DNA of 12,066 bases from the NCBI GenBank assembly GCA_017608995.1, contig JAFCEU010000013.1, positions 1-12,066 on the forward strand. Direction: 5' to 3'. Origin of the DNA: Candidatus Iainarchaeum sp. (GTDB taxonomy: Archaea > Iainarchaeota > Iainarchaeia > Iainarchaeales > DTGL01). This document shows, piece by piece, positions 7,153 through 12,066 of this stretch (positions within the stretch are counted from its first letter, which is position 1; each line of letters starts with the position of its first letter). Below the pieces are notes generated by a model, which saw only the letters and a program-made list of their open reading frames with translations, was not told where the DNA came from and searched no databases. The position numbers and the translations under genes are program-made.

Positions 7153-7290
7153 GAGAAGGGTACTTGAAGGCCCTTGGGGGCTTTGGTTAAGGAAGGGGGG
7201 TGGTTGGGTGGTGTTGAGAGCAAAGAGGCTTGCTCTTTGCGAGATAAAAAACCTTCTTACCAGAACGGACCTTCGTTAAGTACCCTTCTC
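7153..7290. repeat. Imperfect inverted duplication over the 3' end of the winged-helix gene
   Basis: GAGAAGGGTACTT (7153-7165) is repeated exactly in inverse at 7278-7290, where it encodes EGYL of the wing. Pairing continues inward with gaps: AAGG (7167-7170) with CCTT (7270-7273), and 7184-7196 with 7252-7262. At the centre is an 8-bp hairpin, GCAAAGAG (7220-7227) with CTCTTTGC (7233-7240). The left arm is markedly G-rich (runs of 3-6 G between 7151 and 7207). It looks like a decayed inverted duplication of the gene's last ~60 bp, or a structured RNA element; the sequence alone does not decide. Confidence 0.6.
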
Positions 7291-7711
7291 GGAATAATTT
7301 GTTTAAGCGTTGAGATGCTGCATTGAGGCCGCGATAGCCAAGCATCTCTTTTATATCTCTTGCTTCTATCATGCCTTTCTTTTCTGCTAAATCCAATATC
7401 TGCTGATCTACTTGCGGAAGTATTACGTGTTCAGCTTTAAGCTCTTCTACTGCAACATGCTGCTTGGTTTTGGGCTGTTCAACATTTTTGCCTGCTGCGA
7501 TTCTTTCGAGCTTATCATTGATCTCTTTCAGCAACTTATTAGTCTGCTCGCGCTCCTTTGCAAGCTGGAATAAAAGCAACGCTATGAAGAATGGATCCGA
7601 ACAATGCTTTGAAATCTCTTCAATATCAACTGTTAGCCCAGCAAACTCCTTGGAAAGTTTACTGAATAAACCTTTGGTATTGCTGTTCATGATTGAATCA
7701 AAGTTATTCAT
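7187..7711 (-). CDS. Winged-helix DNA-binding regulator with coiled-coil N-terminus
   Basis: This 174-aa cytoplasmic protein is probably a transcription factor. The first half is helical (ALLLFQLAKEREQTNKLLKEINDKLERI, about residues 44-71) and probably dimerises. The C-terminal half (about 100-160) reads as a winged helix: VDQQILDLAEKKG, then IEARDIKEMLG, a recognition helix around NAASQRLNKLFREGYL (130-145), and a beta wing (KVRSGKKVFYLAK, 147-159). The last ~13 residues (CSQHHPTTPLP end) are low-complexity and encoded by the G/C-run strand of an inverted duplication, so the original stop was probably nearer residue 160. The ATG at 7711 lies 28.5 bp from a TATA box with no Shine-Dalgarno; an internal ATG encodes Met8. 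A perfect 19-bp palindrome between TATA and start suggests autorepression. The ligand and targets are unknown. Confidence 0.8.
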   Translation of the reverse strand: MNNFDSIMNSNTKGLFSKLSKEFAGLTVDIEEISKHCSDPFFIALLLFQLAKEREQTNKLLKEINDKLERIAAGKNVEQPKTKQHVAVEELKAEHVILPQVDQQILDLAEKKGMIEARDIKEMLGYRGLNAASQRLNKLFREGYLTKVRSGKKVFYLAKSKPLCSQHHPTTPLP

Positions 7712-7716
7712 AATAT

Positions 7717-7735
7717 ATCATGATAGTATCATGAT
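7717..7735. promoter_or_regulatory. Palindromic operator candidate for the winged-helix regulator
   Basis: ATCATGATAGTATCATGAT is a perfect 9-1-9 palindrome. It abuts the TATA box (7736-7743) and ends five bases before the start codon, the position where archaeal repressors block RNA polymerase. The core TCATGA occurs at 7718 and 7729 (11 bp apart) and again at 7687 (31 bp before the first), so all three lie on about the same face of the helix. Autoregulation by the protein encoded just downstream is the natural inference. Confidence 0.6.
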
Positions 7736-7743
7736 TTTAAATA
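7736..7743 (-). promoter_or_regulatory. Box A of the winged-helix gene
   Basis: TATTTAAA on the minus strand is identical to the shared box at 2047-2054. It predicts transcription starting within about 3 nt of the ATG at 7711, so the mRNA would be leaderless or nearly so. It directly touches the 19-bp palindrome. Confidence 0.55.
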
Positions 7744-7820
7744 CCTTTCGGTTCATTTTCCCAAAATCAGAGGGGCTTCTATTTTAATTTTTCTAACCCC
7801 TTTTTATTTAGCTTTACTAC

Positions 7821-7854
7821 GAAAAAATAATAAAAAAGAAGGCTTGCGCCTTCT
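7821..7854 (-). terminator. Hairpin plus T-tract terminator of the Alba gene
   Basis: On the minus strand, AGAAGGC (7854-7848) and GCCTTCT (7843-7837) form a perfect 7-bp stem around a GCAA tetraloop. A T-rich run with few interruptions follows (7837 down to 7822). It begins 12 bases after the albA stop. GCAA is a stable GNRA loop. Confidence 0.75.
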
Positions 7855-7865
7855 GTTTTTGCAAT

Positions 7866-8168
7866 TTACTTCTTTACTAACTTTATCTCTATGGCAGAGA
7901 CCTTCAACGGCTTGCCGTCTTCAGCTGTAACTTCCTCTGTGCTTGTCTTTATCTCTGCGATCTCAGCCTCTGTTATGAATTTATGTCTTACGATCTCTGC
8001 AACATCAACTGCCCTGCTTATTGCTTTGCCTCTGGCTTTAACAACAACTTCCTTTGCACCTTGGTTCATTTGTGTTACCACTGCAAGCACATAAGCCATC
8101 GTGCCTTTCTTGCCCACAAAGACTACATTGTCTTGTGCATTACCCTTAGTTTCTTTTTCTTCTGCCAC
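7866..8168 (-). CDS. albA: Alba DNA/RNA-binding chromatin protein
   Basis: Alba is a small dimeric chromatin protein that coats DNA, and also binds RNA, in most archaea. This 100-aa copy has the typical length and signatures: [20 protein letters not shown] (14-33) with the paired lysines at 20-21 that contact [28 protein letters not shown] (37-61), and the C-terminal strands [10 protein letters not shown] and [11 protein letters not shown]. The acetylatable Lys region of the family is present. Translation starts at GTG (8168), not ATG; this is decided by a perfect Shine-Dalgarno GGAGGTG at 8180-8174, five bases upstream. Only 33 bp separate it from the anchored GATase1-like gene, so it may be cotranscribed, although an abundant protein like Alba might also have its own promoter, which I do not see clearly. 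A strong hairpin terminator follows. Confidence 0.95.
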   Translation of the reverse strand: MAEEKETKGNAQDNVVFVGKKGTMAYVLAVVTQMNQGAKEVVVKARGKAISRAVDVAEIVRHKFITEAEIAEIKTSTEEVTAEDGKPLKVSAIEIKLVKK

Positions 8169-8201
8169 AGCTGCACCTCCTTACAGTGTTGGTTTGAGTA
8201 T

Positions 8202-9029
8202 TCAGCGTAGATACCTAATCGTTTTCTGCAATATTCCTGGAGTTTTGCCTGGATCATAGTTGAAATAAATTACTTTTCCAAGTATTAGGTTTTTCTCTAC
8301 TATGCCTGGATAATACTTTGTGGAATAAAGATCTTTTATGTAAGCGATTTCGTTGCCTTTAACTGCAACATCAAATAGCTCAACGCTAAGCGGTGGATCT
8401 CCCGGTAAAGCAGGAACCTTTTCAATACCTTCCATTATTGGATGTTCGAAATCGATTCTTATTAGCTCACCTGTAACCCAAATCGGCTGCACGCAGGTAG
8501 GTACATTCTGCTTATCTGGCACACATTCCACTGGTGCAACGTCGCCCATATTAGCAAGCCAGCCAACTATTTCAGGGGCGCCTTCGCGAAGTATGCCTGA
8601 ATTCTTTACGATGATGAGTTTGCCGCCTTTCTTAACGTAATCTCTTATTGCTTCGCCCAATGCTCTAGAAACAAACGGGCCTGTAGCGCTATTAGACTGG
8701 TCCAGCATTATTATATCATACTGAGCCAACTGTTCCTTTGGGCTTATTCGCAAAGAGTCAGCACTACGTATCCTATACTGAACTAAATCCTTGAGGTCAT
8801 CAAGTACAGCTGTAGTCTCTTGGCTAGGCTGTCCTATAACAAGCATTCTTGCTGGGGCAGCATGTGTTATATAAGGAATGTCCCAAAAGCCAAGCCATGC
8901 GCCAGCAAGCACAACCACAATGAGAATAAGTATTAAAGGAATGAGCCCTTCGAAATGATAACTCAACCTCGCTTTAAAGCCACCAGCTGGCGGTACATAA
9001 CCTGCTTCTTCATTGCCTTCTTCGTACAT
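8202..9029 (-). CDS. Membrane-anchored Rossmann/GATase1-like domain protein
   Basis: This 275-aa protein has a cytoplasmic N-terminus (about 28 aa, acidic then YVPPAGG), one membrane segment (29-50) and an external domain. The domain starts like a class I glutamine-amidotransferase-like/flavodoxin fold: ARMLVIGQ (60-67), YDIIMLDQ (104-111), an alpha helix, then YVKKGGKLIIVKNSG (131-145). A longer tail follows (WVTGELIRIDFEHPIMEGI, GKVIYFNYDPG). At the position of the GATase1 nucleophile elbow there is KNSG and no Cys, so it is probably not a glutaminase. Cys169 and Cys179 could form a disulfide. The upstream AAGGTG (9041-9036) is well spaced for the ATG at 9029; a GTG at 9038 overlaps that site and is less likely. 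Alba follows 33 bp downstream. A protein of the same layout lies at 10216-11190. No known function. Confidence 0.85.
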   Translation of the reverse strand: MYEEGNEEAGYVPPAGGFKARLSYHFEGLIPLILILIVVVLAGAWLGFWDIPYITHAAPARMLVIGQPSQETTAVLDDLKDLVQYRIRSADSLRISPKEQLAQYDIIMLDQSNSATGPFVSRALGEAIRDYVKKGGKLIIVKNSGILREGAPEIVGWLANMGDVAPVECVPDKQNVPTCVQPIWVTGELIRIDFEHPIMEGIEKVPALPGDPPLSVELFDVAVKGNEIAYIKDLYSTKYYPGIVEKNLILGKVIYFNYDPGKTPGILQKTIRYLR

Positions 9030-9061
9030 GAAAAACACCTTAACCCTTTATCATTAATCTG

Positions 9062-9068
9062 TTAAATA
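9062..9068 (-). promoter_or_regulatory. Possible box A upstream of the 8202-9029 gene
   Basis: TATTTAA on the minus strand predicts a start near 9039, giving a leader of about 10 nt close to the Shine-Dalgarno. Another candidate, TTTTTAAATA at about 9150-9141, would give a leader near 90 nt. The 136-bp gap 9030-9165 otherwise holds only A/T runs and no gene that I can see. Confidence 0.35.
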
Positions 9069-9165
9069 TTATGGCTTGGTTCTTTTTTTATTTTTTTGCT
9101 TTGGCCTTTTTCCCTAACAACAACAAAATATGTGTTTTTGTATTTAAAAACCTTTTGTTTTAATA

Positions 9166-10209
9166 TTAGGCTGAAACCCTTTCGCTGCTAGCTCTCCTTA
9201 ATCTATTCATTATCGCTAATCCCAAGTCTTTTTCATCGATTGCATTTACAATAATAATATCGACATTCTTTGCATCTAACTCGCGAAGCAAAGCAAACAA
9301 ATGCTTTGCTATTGAACTCTTTTGATATAGCTGCTTAACAATTACCCCTTTCAATTGCAGCCTTTTCTTGCTAGCGAGTATGAGCAATGCAACCTTTTTC
9401 TTTTCAGCAAAGTGCTTTGCTAGCTTTGCGGCTTTTTCAATTGCTTTTTCTTTAGTACCCTCAACCAAAATGAGCCTCGCTTTTGGGGCATAATGCCTAT
9501 ACTTTGTTCCTGGCGATTTTGCAACGCTAGTTTTCTTCTTCGCGCGAGCAACTGCATGCACCCTGAGCCCCGCTAAGACCTTACTGAGTTGCTCCGCTGT
9601 AATGCCACCAGGCCTTAAAAGAGTAGCTCGCTTAGAGGTTAGATCAACTACAGTCGATTCTAGGCCAATGTTTGCATTGCCTGCATCAATGATGCAAGCG
9701 ATCTTTCCCTTAAAATCTTCAATTACATGCTTTGCATTAGTTGGGCTCGGCCTGCCTGATAAATTCGCTGAAGGCGCTGCTATAGGCAATTTAGCTTCTT
9801 TGCAAAGCAGCCTTGCTACTTTATGTGAAGGCATTCTGATTGCAATAGTATCTAAGCCAGCGGTAACAGCATTAGGTATGCAGGCTTTCTTTTGCAGTAT
9901 CATTGTGAGTGGCCCCGGCCAAAAACGCTTTGCAAGCATTAAAGCTTTCTTAGGAACTTTCTTTGCAAGCTCATAGAGCTGCTCTATTGAATAGATGTGA
10001 ACAATTATTGGATTATCGAGAGGCCTGCCCTTTGCTTCAAAGATCTTTTTCACAGCGCTTTCATCAAATGCGTTTGCGCCTAATCCATAGACAGTTTCAG
10101 TGGGAAAGGCAACGAGCTTACCTTCTTCGAGCAGCTTAGCAGCCAACCTTATCTTTGAAAGCGCTGGTCTATTTGGATTAACCTTCAAAATAAGTGTTTT
10201 CATTACCAT
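9166..10209 (-). CDS. sua5: Threonylcarbamoyl-AMP synthase, Sua5 (two-domain)
   Basis: Sua5 makes threonylcarbamoyl-AMP from L-threonine, bicarbonate and ATP, the first step of the t6A37 modification in ANN-decoding tRNAs; the Kae1/KEOPS complex then transfers the group. This 347-aa copy has the YrdC domain (about 1-215) with FPTETVYGLG (35-44), KGRP (60-63), RMPSH (125-129), PSANLSG (146-152), GLESTVVD (182-189) and LLRPGGIT (197-204). It also has the Sua5 linker SPGTKYRHYAP (232-242) and a C-terminal Sua5 domain (243-347), so it is the long form and not the single-domain TsaC. Translation starts at ATG 10209; a second ATG lies two codons on. There is no strong Shine-Dalgarno, and only 6 bp separate it from the upstream stop, so translational coupling in a two-gene operon is likely. 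No other t6A genes are in the window. Confidence 0.96.
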   Translation of the reverse strand: MVMKTLILKVNPNRPALSKIRLAAKLLEEGKLVAFPTETVYGLGANAFDESAVKKIFEAKGRPLDNPIIVHIYSIEQLYELAKKVPKKALMLAKRFWPGPLTMILQKKACIPNAVTAGLDTIAIRMPSHKVARLLCKEAKLPIAAPSANLSGRPSPTNAKHVIEDFKGKIACIIDAGNANIGLESTVVDLTSKRATLLRPGGITAEQLSKVLAGLRVHAVARAKKKTSVAKSPGTKYRHYAPKARLILVEGTKEKAIEKAAKLAKHFAEKKKVALLILASKKRLQLKGVIVKQLYQKSSIAKHLFALLRELDAKNVDIIIVNAIDEKDLGLAIMNRLRRASSERVSA

Positions 10210-10215
10210 TGCGAA

Positions 10216-11190
10216 TCAGCCATAAAGCATGCCAAAGTACATCTTTTCTATGAGCTGGAAGTATCTGTGTTCAGCGCTTAGTGAAGGATGTGCAAAGTAT
10301 TCTGGTGGCATCGCATAATAAGCAACATTTTCACCTATTTTCAAGCCAACAATATTGCCCTTTGCATTTGCAACCATGAAAGGTATTGCCTTTGGATACT
10401 CCTTGCCATCAGCAAAAAGCTTTGAACCAAAATCAAGAGTGAGCACTGTTGTGCTTGTACCTTTCGCTAGCGGTTTTACAATCGCAAAGTCCATTTCATC
10501 AGCAAGGTAAAGCGGCAGCGAAGCCGAAATACCATAAACAAATGGGTTCTCTCTGTTGATCGGAATGATTGAACCTATTAGCATTTCATTACCAGAGCAG
10601 TGCTTTATGTTGCAGTAGTTATCAACGTATTCAAGTGAAAGCAGTTCATTTAAAAGCACAGCTTCATCATTGAGCTTCCTTGCCCAAGGATTTATTATCC
10701 TATGCGGAGCGTTTTCATCAAAACTTATTTCATCCTCGTAAAGATAATTATCTGGATTCTCGAGCTCTGCAGCAGCATCACCGGTCCAAACCAATCTGCC
10801 GCCAGTGTTTGCATAATCGATAAACATCTTCACCTTTTCAGTGCTCATCTTGCGTGCTCTTTCAACAATCACAAGGTCAAACTCCTTAAGGTTTCCAGGG
10901 TTTATGTGATCTATATGAAGCATTGTTGGTCTAACACCAACATATTCAGGATTAGCTAATATGTCGCTAAGCAGATCTGGATTACCTAAACCATAATCAC
11001 CATAAGCGATTAGCACCTTTGGTTTGCCCTTTACACTATAATAAATATTACACCAGCCAGGGATGCGCTCGCATTTCAGCGTATTTGTCCATGTGAGAAT
11101 ATAGAGCAATACAAACACAAGCACTAAAAGTGCTAAAATTCTCGCAGCTAAGCCTGCTGCTTTAGTTGCATCATCCAGCATGCTAACCAT
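10216..11190 (-). CDS. Membrane-anchored Rossmann/GATase1-like domain protein (second of its kind)
   Basis: This 324-aa protein has one membrane segment near the N-terminus (18-36) and an external region. The domain opens KPKVLIAYGDYGLG (56-69), then FDLVIVERAR (104-113), a helix, and YANTGGRLVWTGDAA (126-140), parallel to the 8202-9029 protein (ARMLVIGQ, YDIIMLDQ, YVKKGGKLIIVKNSG). The elbow position reads WTGDA with no Cys, so glutaminase activity is unlikely. Two close Cys pairs (40/47 and 193/198) are placed for disulfides in an exported domain. After the Rossmann part comes a beta-rich tail (FVYGISASLPLYL, TTVLTLDFGSKLF, VANAKGNIVGLKIGENVAYY). The ATG at 11190 lies about 26 bp from a TATA centre (11216) with no Shine-Dalgarno. 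sua5 follows 6 bp downstream. The function is unknown; the pairing with a housekeeping gene is probably only a shared promoter. Confidence 0.85.
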   Translation of the reverse strand: MVSMLDDATKAAGLAARILALLVLVFVLLYILTWTNTLKCERIPGWCNIYYSVKGKPKVLIAYGDYGLGNPDLLSDILANPEYVGVRPTMLHIDHINPGNLKEFDLVIVERARKMSTEKVKMFIDYANTGGRLVWTGDAAAELENPDNYLYEDEISFDENAPHRIINPWARKLNDEAVLLNELLSLEYVDNYCNIKHCSGNEMLIGSIIPINRENPFVYGISASLPLYLADEMDFAIVKPLAKGTSTTVLTLDFGSKLFADGKEYPKAIPFMVANAKGNIVGLKIGENVAYYAMPPEYFAHPSLSAEHRYFQLIEKMYFGMLYG

Positions 11191-11211
11191 AATTTTAAAT
11201 AGGTTCTTTTG

Positions 11212-11220
11212 TTTAAAATA
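11212..11220. promoter_or_regulatory. TATA element between the 10216 gene and Sec61-beta
   Basis: TTTAAAATA is centred at 11216. On the minus strand its spacing (about 26 bp) predicts a leaderless start at ATG 11190. On the plus strand it predicts a start near 11242 and a 16-nt leader that contains the AGGTGA of Sec61-beta. TTTAAATA at 11194-11201 is an alternative plus-strand box that would give a longer leader. Confidence 0.45.
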
Positions 11221-11257
11221 ATATTGTTGAAGAATATATGCTTTTTTAGGTGAGCAG

Positions 11258-11428
11258 ATGGTAAAGCTTAGAAAAGGAAGGAGGGCTTATACGCCAAGTA
11301 GCACTTTAGGCATAATGCGCTTCTTTGATACAGAAAGCAAAGCGCCAAAAGTAAGCCCTGAGCTTGTTGTAGCAATAGCGATAGCGTTCATACTCATTAT
11401 TCTCGTGCTGCAGGTTGTAGCTCTTTAA
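11258..11428 (+). CDS. Preprotein translocase subunit Sec61-beta (SecG)
   Basis: This is a 56-aa tail-anchored subunit of the SecYE-beta channel for protein export and membrane insertion. It has the usual archaeal build: a basic N-terminus (MVKLRKGRRAY), the conserved soluble segment TPSSTLGIMRFFDTESKAPK (12-31) with the family's S-x-G-(L/I)-M-R-(F/Y)-F pattern and K-x-(S/D)-P before the helix (KVSPE), and one C-terminal membrane segment (about 36-56). The Shine-Dalgarno AGGTGA (11248-11253) lies four bases before the ATG. The stop TAA (11426-11428) is 23 bp from the convergent ileS stop. The gene is divergent from the 10216 operon and is easily missed because it is so short. Confidence 0.92.
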   Translation: MVKLRKGRRAYTPSSTLGIMRFFDTESKAPKVSPELVVAIAIAFILIILVLQVVAL

Positions 11429-11451
11429 TATCAAACAATTAGAAGTGCCTC

Positions 11452-12066
11452 TTATTTTTCGCTCTTTTGCTTCACATCTATGTAAAATTCTCTTTCAAGC
11501 AGTTTCTCCATGGTGCCTTTCGAGAATTTTATTTCCGTGTTTGTTTCCTTTTCTATGCGCTCTTTGAACTTTTCAATAAATGCTTTATCGCTACAATCCA
11601 TTTCAAGGATTGCCTTTTGTTTTGGGGTTAGCCCCTTTTCTTTCCTTTTTGCTTGTATCCTCCGCACTAATTCGCGAAACTCCCACTCTCCCTTCAGCTC
11701 AGAATCGGCTTTAGTATCCAAGCAAAGAGTAAACTCTTCAAACTCCTTGCATTCAAAACCTTTCGGCCTTTTTTTTGCTTCTTTTGCTTCAAGAACATTA
11801 CAGCCAACTTTGAGCAATTGCAAAGTATTGCTTAATTCCTTTCCGGTTTTTGTTACAACTATTAGCGCTTTCAATGGCCATCTGCGCCTTAGCTTGAGCT
11901 CTTCTCTCAAAGCCAAGCAAGCCTGCATAACATCTAAAGCGAGTTTGAATTCCTTTTCAAGCTCTTTATCAATAAGCGCTTCTTCCGGCTCCGGTAATTC
12001 ATACAGGTGTATGCTTTCAAGCGCATCCTTGGACTTAAACTGCTGGAAGATAAATTCTGCGGTATG
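11452..12066 (-). CDS. ileS: Isoleucyl-tRNA synthetase, C-terminal 204 residues (runs off right edge)
   Basis: The frame is open to the end of the window, 46 codons beyond the internal Met at 11928, so this is the 3' end of a large gene. The visible protein is the anticodon-binding and C-terminal region of an archaeal/eukaryotic-type IleRS. It has HTAEFIFQQF, ESIHLYELPEPEEALIDKEL (17-36), the hallmark LRRRWPLKALIV (59-70), and the C-terminal element GEWEFRELVRRIQAKRKEKGL (126-146). The catalytic HIGH and KMSKS motifs, the editing domain and the start codon lie outside the window. The enzyme charges tRNA-Ile; ValRS and LeuRS lack this combination, so IleRS is favoured. Sec61-beta converges on it. 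No hairpin terminator is visible after the stop, only AT-rich sequence. Confidence 0.9.
   Translation of the reverse strand, partial: HTAEFIFQQFKSKDALESIHLYELPEPEEALIDKELEKEFKLALDVMQACLALREELKLRRRWPLKALIVVTKTGKELSNTLQLLKVGCNVLEAKEAKKRPKGFECKEFEEFTLCLDTKADSELKGEWEFRELVRRIQAKRKEKGLTPKQKAILEMDCSDKAFIEKFKERIEKETNTEIKFSKGTMEKLLEREFYIDVKQKSEK

Noticed and set aside
7100..7290. Possible C/D-box, SRP or RNase P RNA in the G-rich patch
   Set aside because: GATGATA only partly matches a C box and no D box is placed well; none of the conserved SRP S-domain or RNase P core sequences is visible.
7771..7801. AGGGG ... CCCCT inverted repeat followed by T-run on the plus strand
   Set aside because: It has only 5-bp arms around a 21-nt AT-rich loop, and no plus-strand gene upstream needs a terminator here.
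9602..9976. 124-codon plus-strand frame
   Set aside because: It is antisense to the conserved YrdC domain of Sua5; it is a by-product of that gene's codon use.
1..12066. CRISPR array, insertion sequence, attachment site or replication origin
   Set aside because: I saw no regularly spaced direct repeats, no transposase or integrase motifs, no duplicated tRNA end near the tRNA-Val gene, and no Orc1/Cdc6 gene or origin-box cluster.

Overview
The window looks archaeal. It encodes an Alba chromatin protein, a Sec61-beta translocon subunit, a HerA/DUF87-type ATPase, a two-domain Sua5 and the C-terminal end of an archaeal-type isoleucyl-tRNA synthetase. It also has a tRNA-Val(CAC) without an encoded CCA end, and TATA (box A) elements about 26 bp upstream of start codons. 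The DNA is AT-rich, the genes are close-packed and many proteins are small or unfamiliar. A DPANN-like or other poorly sampled archaeon is my inference; nothing in the window proves the lineage.

Layout. At 1-303 (-) lies the N-terminal part of a secreted protein, then tRNA-Val at 391-463 (+). From 502 to 4415 two large polytopic membrane proteins diverge from one shared TATA box; they resemble GT-C-type glycosyltransferases or their relatives. At 4442-7039 a HerA-like ATPase (-) sits between two small, highly charged coiled-coil proteins (+). At 7040-7865 lies an accessory-looking patch: a winged-helix regulator (-) with a perfect 19-bp palindrome between its TATA box and start codon, and a G-rich inverted duplication across its 3' end. 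At 7866-9029 (-) a membrane-anchored Rossmann/GATase1-like protein is followed by Alba with a clear hairpin terminator. At 9166-11190 (-) a second membrane-anchored protein of the same layout runs into Sua5 with only 6 bp between. Sec61-beta (+) diverges from that operon at 11258 and converges on ileS (-), which runs off the right edge.

Two translation-start classes can be read from the sequence. One class has a TATA box centred about 25-29 bp before the start codon and no Shine-Dalgarno, consistent with leaderless or nearly leaderless mRNA: both GT-C-like genes, the 4442 coiled-coil gene, the HerA-like gene, the winged-helix gene and the 10216 gene. The other class has a short leader carrying a GGAGGTG-type Shine-Dalgarno: the secreted protein, the 6563 coiled-coil gene, Alba, the 8202 protein and Sec61-beta.

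Functionally the window mixes housekeeping (tRNA, IleRS, t6A synthesis, Alba, Sec61-beta) with surface or envelope proteins (secreted protein, GT-C pair, two anchored GATase1-like proteins). The least explained parts are the pair of anchored GATase1-like proteins without a visible nucleophile Cys, the HerA plus coiled-coil trio, and the winged-helix locus with its operator and inverted duplication.
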